NCBI GenBank assembly: GCA_041484905.1
Contig: JBGPIL010000056.1
Location: 1-12,250 of the forward strand
Source of the DNA: JACQCE01 sp041484905
Lineage (GTDB): Bacteria > Nitrospirota > Nitrospiria > JACQCE01
DNA: 12,250 nucleotides
Direction: 5' to 3'
Within the stretch, counting starts at the first letter, position 1, and every line of letters begins with the position of its first letter. The position numbers and the translations under genes are program-made. The notes beneath the pieces are model-generated. The model had not been told where the DNA came from and searched no databases. It worked only from the letters and a program-made list of their open reading frames with translations. Positions 1-6,506 of the stretch are shown here, one piece after another.

Positions 1-2
1 CC

Positions 3-584
3 GCGCTCAACGCCGACTGCGCTGTCCGCACCTATGAGGAACCGTTGACCACTCACAACGTCGAGTCGCTCTTCCGCGACTACGACCTGATCATTGATGG
101 CACCGACAATTTTTCGACGCGCTACCTGGTCAATGACGCCGCCTTTTTCCTGCGCAAGCCGCTGGTCACCGGCAGCATCTTCCGGTTCGAAGGACAACTG
201 ACGACCTTTTTCACCGCGGACCGCTTAGATCCGACGGGGAAGATCACCGGCCCCTGCTATCGCTGTCTCTACCCCGAGCCGCCCCCGCCGGGCGTGATCC
301 CGAGCTGCCAGGAAGCGGGCGTACTGGGTGTGCTGGCTGGGACAATCGGCGTGCTCCAGGCCGTCGAAGCGCTCAAGCTCGTGCTCGGCATCGGCCAGCC
401 GCTGACCGGCAAACTGATGACGTATGACGCGCTGGCCATGACATTCCGGACGTTGAAACTCCGGCCCGATCCCGGCTGCGCGCTGTGCGGATCGCAGCCC
501 CGGATCACGAAACTGCTGGACGATTACACCGTCTCCTGCACGTTGCCGTCGGCAGACGGCCCCAAGGCCCCATCCGTTGTCTGA
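3..584 (+). CDS. MoeB/ThiF-family sulfur-carrier adenylyltransferase, 3' part
   Basis: E1-like enzyme that adenylates the C-terminal Gly-Gly of a small sulfur carrier (MoaD/ThiS type) as the first step of molybdopterin, thiamine or cysteine sulfur transfer. The frame is open from base 3 with no stop, and the first visible residues (ALNAD, then YEEPLT) match the family's interior, so the N-terminus with the nucleotide-binding Gly loop lies left of the window; 193 residues are visible. A TTG at 45 is an internal codon, not the start. Seen: the DGTDN motif with following Arg and Asn (Mg-ATP site), two cysteine pairs (CYRC and CALC) that bind structural zinc in this family, and the SCQEAGVLG segment. 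There is no C-terminal rhodanese domain. It overlaps the downstream JAMM peptidase by 8 bases, a pairing known from sulfur-carrier-dependent pathways. MoeB versus ThiF versus a dedicated cysteine-pathway paralogue cannot be decided from the visible part. Confidence 0.88.
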   Translation, partial: ALNADCAVRTYEEPLTTHNVESLFRDYDLIIDGTDNFSTRYLVNDAAFFLRKPLVTGSIFRFEGQLTTFFTADRLDPTGKITGPCYRCLYPEPPPPGVIPSCQEAGVLGVLAGTIGVLQAVEALKLVLGIGQPLTGKLMTYDALAMTFRTLKLRPDPGCALCGSQPRITKLLDDYTVSCTLPSADGPKAPSVV

Positions 585-987
585 CTCGGTCAACATTCCC
601 AAGCCGATTTTCGAGGAGCTCCTCGCCCACGCCCGCGACGAGGCACCGAACGAGGCCTGCGGCATCCTTGCGGGGCGCAACGGCAGCGTGTCGCATATTT
701 ACCGGGTGAAAAACGGCGACCCCAACCCGGAGATTCGGTATCTGATGGACAATCGGGAACAGCTCTGGGTGCAGAAGAATATGCGCCACAACGGACTGGA
801 GCTGGAGGTGATCTACCACTCCCATCCAAAATCGGAAGCCTACCCGTCGGCCACCGACATCAAACTGGCCTTCTACCCGGACGCGGCCTACCTGCTCGTC
901 TCGCTGGCCGATCCCGCCCGCCCCGTCGCCCGCGCCTTCCGGATCACCAACGGCGCCGTGCGCGAAGTCGTCTATACACTGATCTGA
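577..987 (+). CDS. JAMM/Mov34 (M67 family) metallopeptidase
   Basis: Small zinc metalloprotease of the Mec+/QbsD type, 136 residues, the usual size for stand-alone bacterial JAMM proteins. The JAMM signature is complete: an upstream Glu in NEACGILAG, then HSHP followed by SEAYPSATD supplying the two His, the Ser and the Asp of the zinc site. Members of this family trim extra residues from sulfur carrier proteins to expose the Gly-Gly end, or release the sulfurated product, which fits the MoeB/ThiF neighbour. The start is TTG at 577: no ATG or GTG lies in frame before the conserved Glu region, and the TTG overlaps the end of the upstream gene, suggesting translational coupling. The carrier protein itself and any cysteine-synthase partner are not in the window and would be expected to the left. 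Confidence 0.88.
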   Translation: MSDSVNIPKPIFEELLAHARDEAPNEACGILAGRNGSVSHIYRVKNGDPNPEIRYLMDNREQLWVQKNMRHNGLELEVIYHSHPKSEAYPSATDIKLAFYPDAAYLLVSLADPARPVARAFRITNGAVREVVYTLI

Positions 988-988
988 A

Positions 989-1011
989 CAAAAAGGGACC
1001 GCTACTTTTTT
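989..1011. terminator. A-tract/T-tract inverted repeat between convergent genes
   Basis: Six bases AAAAAG (990-995) face CTTTTT (1005-1010) across a 9-base loop in the 48-base gap between two convergent stop codons. An A-run on one side and a T-run on the other is the layout of a bidirectional terminator, but the stem is short and A/T only. The sequence GGGACCGCTAC within it also resembles fragments of transposase-associated intergenic repeats, so it may be a remnant of such a repeat. Confidence 0.3.
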
Positions 1012-1018
1012 CCTGCCC

Positions 1019-1036
1019 GCGAGTGCATGCACTCGC
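1019..1036. repeat. 18-bp perfect palindrome at the end of the low-G+C gene
   Basis: GCGAGTGCA is followed immediately by its exact reverse complement with no loop. Its last base is the final base of the stop codon of the minus-strand membrane protein gene. A zero-loop palindrome is not a normal hairpin terminator; it could be a protein-binding site or the edge of an inserted segment. Confidence 0.6.
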
Positions 1037-2745
1037 TAGGAATTCCCCACGTCGGGTGATAGCGGGTTTATGTCAAAGTAAATGTATTTGGGTTCACGCC
1101 TCAAACCGTCAGCCTGGTAAGTCTTGATCAATCTCCAGTGTTCCGCGTCATAGGTGATGCCGTCAACCAAGCACGCCCCGGCGACGTGAGGGTTGTAAGA
1201 ATGCAGCCACGCGTAATTTTTCTTCGTCCATGACAATATCGCCTTTTGTAACATCTTGCTGTCGTGAAAATAATCCTGCTGGCTGACTGTAAGGCCCATC
1301 ACGTTCAAGCAAAAACCCAGAATTTTGGCACCCTTAAAATTTGGGAAGCGTTTCATATCGGCCACCTCGTTGTAGATAAGTCGACGCACCTTGAACTTCA
1401 CTACCTTGGCTGCAGCCCCATCTAGTTTGTTGAAGTTGAACAGCTCACTCCAGACGGAATTGTGCTGAACCCACCAACATTGACTGGCAGGCGAACACAC
1501 ATGGGAAGCTGAGAATATGACCTCGAAGATCATACTGGCAAGGTGATCGTAGAAGGTCTCCACACGATGTTTCTCACGAACTCGAAGTTGGAGGTTCTCA
1601 GGCACCCCCTTCTTTTCCAAAATCTCGATGGCGTCCTTAATGAACTCGACCACGACCTGAAGCCTAGCCTGCACATCGTCATCCCAAGCGCTGTTCGCGA
1701 TTCCATCGATCTTGTATAGGTCAGACGCAGCGCGCTCTATGTAACCTTTCGCACGGTACAACACAAAAGAGTGGTTCCAAAACTCCTTCTCCACATAGTC
1801 ACGGAAGGTCATTAACACCACGCGGCAGTAGGCTTTCCACTGAGCCGCATCCCACTTCCCCTTGTCCCATATGTTTGGATCTAAAAGCGTTCCGATGACC
1901 TCAACCATCTCATGGTTCGAGAACATGGCGTGGCTCAGTGGCTTGTGATAACCAATCAAACCGGATTCGTACCCTTCGGCTTCATGAAATAGGAAAGAGT
2001 CCTTGTTCGCTAGAGCTTCGTTCACGATATTCTTGGCAAAGATCCCTACTTGGATGCCGTACTTTTTCGTCTCTCCAATTTCATGGAACACAGCCAGTGC
2101 AGTACCAGGAGACGATTCTACAATTGCGCGGCAGAACCTTTTATCGGCGATCAGGAGCAATATATCGTTAGCGTACACCGTTACCTTCGGCAGTCTTTGC
2201 GGTGTCTCGCCTTCCTCTCTGTGACTAGGGTAGTTTTTCAGCTTGTCCCTATCCGTGGCATAGCGAACTAATGACTTCGCCGAGCATGTGAATTCATCTG
2301 CAATGACGGATAGCTCAGAAGGAGATCCTCTGAGGATGACCCGATAAAGTGCGCGCGCGTAGCGTCGGGGATTCCACTTGCCGTAGACAGGAGGATGGAT
2401 GAAAGCAAACCATGCCCAAGTTAGAAACGTCAGGAGGAACAGCCCTCCGAGGAGGGCCTGCCATCCTGATGGCGTCAAATTTCCTTGCGGAACCAACCAT
2501 TGCTCTGCACGCCACAGGTCGGTCAGGAGGGTCAAAACACCCACCGCTCCTACCACAGTGAAGGTGATCCCCTGGAGCGGTAGCGGTGTAGTCTTAACCC
2601 GAAAACGATAGCGCACATCTGCTATCGTCCATGCCAGCACCATGAGTGCTAATCCCGCAAGAAATTCGGAGAAACCAAAAAACTTCGGAGTATTCGCGTC
2701 AAGCGGAACAAAACACATAAATTCATAACAGTAATCGCTCGACAT
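1036..2745 (-). CDS. Membrane protein of unknown family, three N-terminal TM segments
   Basis: 569 residues; I do not recognise the family. Three hydrophobic segments are visible at about 25-44, 57-77 and 94-117. They are followed by a basic stretch (WNPRRYARALYR, about 124-135) and then roughly 430 mostly polar, apparently helical residues with no Walker, protease, nuclease or kinase motif that I can identify. The positive residues after the third segment suggest that the large C-terminal part is cytoplasmic. Local landmarks are two Cys in a CSPASQC segment and a Trp-rich stretch. The G+C content and codon use are visibly lower than in all neighbours (close to half G+C by eye), which suggests horizontal acquisition. 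The start is uncertain: ATG at 2745 gives the longest frame but has no clear ribosome-binding site, and a second ATG at 2718 lacks one as well. It lies 65 bases after the DUF3386 gene and may have its own weak promoter. A sensor or defence role is possible but unproven. Confidence 0.75.
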   Translation of the reverse strand: MSSDYCYEFMCFVPLDANTPKFFGFSEFLAGLALMVLAWTIADVRYRFRVKTTPLPLQGITFTVVGAVGVLTLLTDLWRAEQWLVPQGNLTPSGWQALLGGLFLLTFLTWAWFAFIHPPVYGKWNPRRYARALYRVILRGSPSELSVIADEFTCSAKSLVRYATDRDKLKNYPSHREEGETPQRLPKVTVYANDILLLIADKRFCRAIVESSPGTALAVFHEIGETKKYGIQVGIFAKNIVNEALANKDSFLFHEAEGYESGLIGYHKPLSHAMFSNHEMVEVIGTLLDPNIWDKGKWDAAQWKAYCRVVLMTFRDYVEKEFWNHSFVLYRAKGYIERAASDLYKIDGIANSAWDDDVQARLQVVVEFIKDAIEILEKKGVPENLQLRVREKHRVETFYDHLASMIFEVIFSASHVCSPASQCWWVQHNSVWSELFNFNKLDGAAAKVVKFKVRRLIYNEVADMKRFPNFKGAKILGFCLNVMGLTVSQQDYFHDSKMLQKAILSWTKKNYAWLHSYNPHVAGACLVDGITYDAEHWRLIKTYQADGLRREPKYIYFDINPLSPDVGNS

Positions 2746-2810
2746 TTACTCGCGCTATATCGGGCTTTCAGAATACACGAACAACGTAATCCAAACCTTC
2801 CCCACCAACG

Positions 2811-3560
2811 TTACAACAGCGTGTGGTGCTCAAAGCGCAACTCGCGCGTGATCAATTCGCTTTCTTCTACGGTCGTAATCCTCCGGATGCCGGGGAGATA
2901 AATCCCATTCACCACCGCATGACGGTCGGCGAATGACTCGGCGTTAATCAGCTTGCCGTCGGCCGGGCTGAAGTAGTAGACCACGTAGCGCGTCGTGAGA
3001 AACCGGCCGTCCTGGGTCGTCAGGCTGTCCTCCACGTTGATCGTAAACTTCATCCGCTCCATCCCGCGGTTGATCTGGGTGATGCGCTGGTCCTGCACGC
3101 GATACCGCGAATTCATCCCGTCACCGTGAATCCGCAGCAGCCGGCCCATCGGATGACCGTCCTCCGGCTCCAGTGTCAGGACATATTTGCCGTCGGATTC
3201 TTCAAATGACCGCGGGCCGCGGTGCACGGCCATCATGCTGATCTGCCCCTGTGCCCATTCCCGTATTGCCTCATCCTCGCAATCGAGACTCACCTCACGG
3301 GGCGATTTAACCTCTACCCGACCTTGTACCGTGAGGCCCGCCTGCGCGCAAGTAAAATCAGCCCGAAACCCGCCGAAGCCCTTGGGCCAGCGATAGGTTT
3401 TTTCAAACGCGCCCTGCAACAACGCCCGTGCCTCCGGCTGGTCCGTGGCGGTCACTGCCGCCGCCTGCATGGCGGGACATTTCGCGCCTGATCCCGTAAT
3501 CGGGGGATGGCCCTGCTCTTGTGCGTGTCCGCCGTGTCCGTGCCCATGTCCGTGTGTCAT
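2811..3560 (-). CDS. DUF3386-like protein with His-rich N-terminus
   Basis: 249 residues. From about residue 42 the protein matches my memory of the DUF3386 family (best known in cyanobacteria): ARALLQGAFEKTYRWPKGFGGF, then a run of beta-strand-like segments with RYVVYYFSPADGKL and a final GIYLPGIRRI part. Its function is unknown. The first 18 residues contain seven His, mostly alternating with Gly, which looks like a metal-binding tail; a lone Cys follows at about 28. No signal peptide or membrane segment is visible, so it is probably cytoplasmic. The ATG at 3560 is preceded by a strong GGAGG Shine-Dalgarno sequence at normal spacing. It starts 23 bases after the tatC stop on the same strand, so it is likely co-transcribed with the Tat genes. 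The family call comes from recalled pattern only. Confidence 0.72.
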   Translation of the reverse strand: MTHGHGHGHGGHAQEQGHPPITGSGAKCPAMQAAAVTATDQPEARALLQGAFEKTYRWPKGFGGFRADFTCAQAGLTVQGRVEVKSPREVSLDCEDEAIREWAQGQISMMAVHRGPRSFEESDGKYVLTLEPEDGHPMGRLLRIHGDGMNSRYRVQDQRITQINRGMERMKFTINVEDSLTTQDGRFLTTRYVVYYFSPADGKLINAESFADRHAVVNGIYLPGIRRITTVEESELITRELRFEHHTLL

Positions 3561-3583
3561 CGTACACCTCCAGTGGGAAAGTT

Positions 3584-4324
3584 CTAACCTGCCGCGTGAA
3601 TTTCCTTCGTCGCCGGCGCCCGGCGGCCGAACAGCCGCGCGCCCCAGATGCCCAGCTCATACAATAACGTCAGCGGCACCAGCATGACCATCATGTTAAA
3701 CACATCGCTCGTCGGCGTCAGCACGGCCGCCGCGATCGCATTGATCAGCAGGGCGTGACGGCGATGGCGCGCCAGCAGTGCGGCGGTGATGATCCCGATC
3801 CGGGCCAGGAGCGTCAAGAGGAGCGGCAATTCAAAGATCAGACCGAACGCCAGGTAAAACTTCACGGCAAACCCCAAATAGACGCCAACTGACAAGAGCG
3901 GCGTCAATCCACCCGACAGTCCGAAATCGATCAAAAAACGCAGGGCAAACGGAAACGCAACGAAATGACAAAAAGCCACACCGGCCAGAAATGATCCGGT
4001 GGACACCCCCAGAAACAGCAGCGTGTAGCGCCGTTCCGTCCGATAGAGCGCCGGCGCGATAAAACGCCACAACTGGTAACAGAGCACCGGCAGGGCGAGC
4101 AGCACGCCTCCGAGGATCGCCACCTGCATGTTTGCCCAGAACGCTTCGGTGGGGGCGAAAAAATAGAGTTTCTGCTGGCCCAGAGGCCGTTGCAACCAGC
4201 CGATGACAACCGGCGCAAACGGGAACACCCCCATCATCCCCACACCGACGGCGATCACCGACACGATGAGGCGGCAGCGCAATTCCCTTAAATGCGCGAT
4301 GAGCGGCATATTTCTGTCATCCAC
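3584..4324 (-). CDS. tatC: Sec-independent protein translocase subunit TatC
   Basis: Core membrane subunit of the twin-arginine translocation pathway; it binds the RR signal peptide of folded export substrates and recruits TatA. Seen: the N-terminal MPLIAHLRELR signature with the conserved Glu, the QLWRFIAPALYRTERR segment holding the Phe and Glu of the signal-peptide site, and about six hydrophobic membrane segments. The frame is open upstream to 4387, but those residues are Arg-rich and lie inside tatA. The GTG at 4324 has a GGGAG Shine-Dalgarno sequence about 7 bases upstream, overlaps the end of tatA by 8 bases and gives 246 residues, normal for TatC. An ATG at 4309 is the alternative. 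It lies directly after tatA and before the DUF3386 gene. Confidence 0.93.
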   Translation of the reverse strand: MDDRNMPLIAHLRELRCRLIVSVIAVGVGMMGVFPFAPVVIGWLQRPLGQQKLYFFAPTEAFWANMQVAILGGVLLALPVLCYQLWRFIAPALYRTERRYTLLFLGVSTGSFLAGVAFCHFVAFPFALRFLIDFGLSGGLTPLLSVGVYLGFAVKFYLAFGLIFELPLLLTLLARIGIITAALLARHRRHALLINAIAAAVLTPTSDVFNMMVMLVPLTLLYELGIWGARLFGRRAPATKEIHAAG

Positions 4325-4616
4325 CGTCTGTCTCCCGATGCGGGGCCGGTTGCGCATCCTTGTCCGATGGCGGCGGGGCCAGGGCAAGCGGCGACGGTTT
4401 CACCGGGGCGCGTTCGGCGCCCTCATCTCTGGGCCGCTCCCACACAGTCGCATGCAGCTCCCCTTCCACCTGATCGCGAATCTCCCGCCCGGTGCGCCGG
4501 AGCCGTTCGGCCAGACCGCCCGCGGTGCGCACCAGCTCGACCAACTGCTCAGGCCGAAACACCACAAGCAACAGGATGAGAATGACCACCAGTTCCGGAA
4601 ATCCAATGCCCAGCAC
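4317..4616 (-). CDS. tatA: Twin-arginine translocase subunit, TatA/TatB type
   Basis: 99 residues with the standard layout: a short N-terminus with a GFPELVVI transmembrane helix (about 5-20), a hinge, an amphipathic helix (about 23-55) and a Pro/Arg-rich disordered tail. It forms the pore or bridging component working with TatC. The usual Phe-Gly-Pro hinge reads Phe-Arg-Pro here, a notable change at a well conserved position. The start is GTG at 4616, with GGAGAG about 5-8 bases upstream; translation from it gives the canonical LGIGFPEL beginning. Only one TatA/B-like gene is next to tatC, so whether it serves as TatA, TatB or both is open, and other copies may lie elsewhere in the genome. 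Confidence 0.88.
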   Translation of the reverse strand: MLGIGFPELVVILILLLVVFRPEQLVELVRTAGGLAERLRRTGREIRDQVEGELHATVWERPRDEGAERAPVKPSPLALAPPPSDKDAQPAPHRETDGG

Positions 4617-4634
4617 GATCCGCTCTCCGTTCTT

Positions 4635-4865
4635 CTAGGGACTCGCGTGTTGCGAGTCATGAATCAGCCGGGCCATGCGGTCTTTAGTCACCAGCTTTTC
4701 CTTCTGTAACGTTTTCTTTTTCAACTCCTCGTCCGGCGTCAACACGTGGTGGCGGACCAACTGGTTCAATTCCTCGTCCAACTGCCGATGGCGGGATTCG
4801 AGCAATCGAAAATCCCTGTTCTCCCGCCGCAACTGCTCAATGAACTGACCGTCCGTTGCTGCCAT
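4635..4865 (-). CDS. YdcH-like DUF465 small coiled-coil protein
   Basis: 76 residues, the typical size for the DUF465/YdcH family, whose function is not established. The characteristic pattern is present: ESRHRQLDEELNQL, then an EELKKKTLQKEKLVTKDRMARLI segment corresponding to the family's basic LKK-KL-KD stretch. It is highly charged and helical and has no signal peptide. ATG at 4865 is preceded by GAGGAGG at 8-base spacing, so the start is firm. It lies 49 bases after rimI and 18 bases before tatA, on the same strand, so it is probably part of the same transcript. Confidence 0.82.
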   Translation of the reverse strand: MAATDGQFIEQLRRENRDFRLLESRHRQLDEELNQLVRHHVLTPDEELKKKTLQKEKLVTKDRMARLIHDSQHASP

Positions 4866-4914
4866 GGGACCAGCCTCCTCTCATTGATGAGCCCTGACTT
4901 CCTGATTCCCTGAC

Positions 4915-5571
4915 TCAATGATGATCGTTGCCTCCTCCAAGTCCGTCGCACGCCATGATCATGGCCTCTTCAGACGGCTGGGTGTAATAGCCGTCGCGGC
5001 GAGCAATCACGTAAAACCCAAATCGGAAATAGAGCTGTTGCGCGGGCAGATTCGACGCCCGCACTTCGAGCAGCGCGCGTGTCACGCCCTTCGCGATTGC
5101 CCTGTCGAACACCGCCTTCACCAGCCGGGTGGCAATACCCCGCCGTTGCCACTCCGGTTGGACCGCGACGTTCAGCAGATGCAGCTCCTCAAAGACGATC
5201 CAAAAACCGATATAGCCGCAGACCGTGCCGCCTGCGGCCGATGGTGCTGCCAAGGTGGCTGGGGGCGTGGGGGTATCGCCAACCCAACAGCCACGCTGTT
5301 GGGGAATTCGTTCTGATGACCCTTCTTCGCCCTTTGCCGCACGGGCCCCCACATTTAATGCCCGGGCGACCAAAAAACCGGCAAACTGATTGGTGGTCAA
5401 TTCTGATTCGAACATCGCCCGGCTCCAGGCGGGGTTCGAAACCGCTGCCTCGAGCGCGGCCACCGCGTCGAGATCCTCCACCCGCATCGGTTCAATCCGG
5501 ATGGCTTCTCCCTCCTTCGCGGGCGACAGCGCGGCGTGCTGTGGCTGATCCTGTGACATAAGTTCATCCAC
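4915..5571 (-). CDS. rimI: RimI-like ribosomal protein alanine N-acetyltransferase
   Basis: GNAT-fold acetyltransferase that transfers acetyl from acetyl-CoA to protein N-termini (classically ribosomal protein S18). Seen: the N-terminal IRIEPMRVEDLDAVAALE strand-helix, the acetyl-CoA motif LNVAVQPEWQRRGIATRL (about 133-150), and the LEVRASNLPAQQLYFRFGF C-terminal motif typical of RimI. At 218 residues it is longer than usual (near 150-160). Part of the excess is a 20-25 residue N-terminal extension. The rest is an in-frame insertion of about 45 residues (about 71-116), low in complexity and rich in Gly, Ala, Pro and Thr, between two core strands. GTG at 5571 opens the frame; ATG at 5559 is a likely alternative, and neither has a strong Shine-Dalgarno sequence. 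Being close to tsaB is typical, since rimI and tsaB are often neighbours. Confidence 0.85.
   Translation of the reverse strand: MDELMSQDQPQHAALSPAKEGEAIRIEPMRVEDLDAVAALEAAVSNPAWSRAMFESELTTNQFAGFLVARALNVGARAAKGEEGSSERIPQQRGCWVGDTPTPPATLAAPSAAGGTVCGYIGFWIVFEELHLLNVAVQPEWQRRGIATRLVKAVFDRAIAKGVTRALLEVRASNLPAQQLYFRFGFYVIARRDGYYTQPSEEAMIMACDGLGGGNDHH
5224..5361 (-). repeat. In-frame palindrome-bearing insertion inside rimI
   Basis: These bases encode the extra segment (about residues 71-116) that interrupts the GNAT core. They contain a perfect inverted repeat, CCCAACAGC at 5283-5291 and GCTGTTGGG at 5295-5303, with a 3-base loop. Frame is kept and no stop is introduced. Boundaries are estimated from the protein pattern, not from a visible target duplication. 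Confidence 0.5.
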
Positions 5572-5580
5572 CCTGCTTTT

Positions 5581-5775
5581 TAATCCTTAACCCGCCTTGC
5601 TTCTCTAATCCTTGATCCGCTCTTGCTTCACTAATCCGCCTTCATTTAAGTCAGGGGGAGGTACTCCTCTCCCCCTGACAACCCCCATCGTCCATACGTG
5701 GTGCACATCTGATGGATACGCTTGATCCCATAATCCGCTTTGCCTTTCTCATCCTTAATCCGCCTTTACCCTGAC
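5581..5775. repeat. Degenerate TAATCC repeats between tsaB and rimI
   Basis: Imperfect units start with TAATCC and continue with a CCGCCTTGCTTC-like pyrimidine-rich part: 5581-5605, 5606-5631 and a shorter one from 5632. Related pieces (TTGATCC, TAATCCGC, CCTTAATCCGCC) recur at 5722-5765 up to and slightly past the tsaB stop. The array is interrupted by a 30-bp hairpin at 5650-5679. Nothing coding is visible here. Confidence 0.6.
5650..5679. repeat. 30-bp hairpin with AGGGGGAG ends
   Basis: GTCAGGGGGAG (5650-5660) pairs perfectly with CTCCCCCTGAC (5669-5679), leaving an 8-base loop. No T-run follows on either strand, so it is not a classical rho-independent terminator. The ends match the termini of the 100-bp repeats flanking cysQ, so it is probably an interior-deleted or minimal member of the same family. 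Confidence 0.7.
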
Positions 5776-6506
5776 CGGGGGCCCGCTGCCTGTTCCACCG
5801 CCGGCCTGAAATAGACCGCCGTCAACTCGCCGGGATCGACCGCGCCGCCCTCTGTCCAGCGCCGCCTGGCCAGCCGGCCGACAGCCGCCGCGCTGGGCAC
5901 CATCAACTCGGGCCGGTCGGATGGTGGAAAGAAGGCCTGCGAACCCAGTTGTTTGACGATGGCCGGTCGATGCAGACTGACTCCATCGCCGAGAAAGAAC
6001 ACCGGGCCGGTCAATCGCTCCACGAACACTGTCGGTGAGGTGAGCATTTCCTCCCCTTCCCGGATGACCACGCCCCGCTCGCGATCCGGCCGGTAACAGG
6101 CGGCGTAGACCTCGCCCCGCCGGGCATCGATCAGCGGACAGATCGTCAGTTGCGGAATCAGATGGGCCGGCACGTCACCCAGCGCATCGGGCTCCAGCGC
6201 GCGGATCGCCAGCGCTTCAAGCGTCGAGACCGGCACGACCGGCTTGTCCGTCCCCATCGCCAGTCCTTTTACCGTGGCAATCCCGACGCGCACGCCGATA
6301 AATGCGCCGGGGCCGACGGCCACCGCAAACCCGTCCAGCGCCCGAACCGTGCAGCCACAATCGGTCAGCAACCGGTCGATCGCGACCAACAGCGTTTCCG
6401 TCTGCGGCCGGCCCGGCTCCAGGCGGCGCACGCGAGGCTCGGCATCATCCTGAATCAGCGCCACGCTCCCGGCTGGCGTCGAAGTTTCAACCGCGAGCAA
6501 TCGCAT
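5766..6506 (-). CDS. tsaB: tRNA threonylcarbamoyladenosine biosynthesis protein TsaB
   Basis: Partner of TsaD and TsaE in making the t6A37 modification of ANN-decoding tRNAs; it serves as the dimerisation scaffold of the complex in the cytoplasm. Seen: N-terminal MRLLAVETSTPAGSVAL, the AVGPGAFIGVRVGIATVKGLA glycine motif (normally GPGSFTGLR), and PLIDARRGEVYAA, all diagnostic. I place the start at ATG 6506, which gives the canonical MRLLAVETST beginning and 246 residues. Longer options (ATG at 6518 or 6533) only add residues not seen in the family. It overlaps the end of the upstream lipoprotein gene by 20 bases, so coupling is likely; the Shine-Dalgarno sequence (GGGA) is weak. About 195 bases of repeats separate it from rimI. 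Confidence 0.92.
   Translation of the reverse strand: MRLLAVETSTPAGSVALIQDDAEPRVRRLEPGRPQTETLLVAIDRLLTDCGCTVRALDGFAVAVGPGAFIGVRVGIATVKGLAMGTDKPVVPVSTLEALAIRALEPDALGDVPAHLIPQLTICPLIDARRGEVYAACYRPDRERGVVIREGEEMLTSPTVFVERLTGPVFFLGDGVSLHRPAIVKQLGSQAFFPPSDRPELMVPSAAAVGRLARRRWTEGGAVDPGELTAVYFRPAVEQAAGPRSG

Noticed and set aside
505..1032. Minus-strand open frame of 175 codons over the JAMM gene
   Set aside because: Antisense to the complete JAMM motif gene; no recognisable domain.
1031..2753. ACTCGC at 1031-1036 and 2747-2752 as a target-site duplication around the low-G+C gene
   Set aside because: Only six bases, one copy lies inside a palindrome, and the other lies in the leader; chance is a sufficient explanation.
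5650..5679. Rho-independent terminator after tsaB
   Set aside because: The stem is strong, but no T-run follows on the minus strand, and the arms match a repeat family instead.
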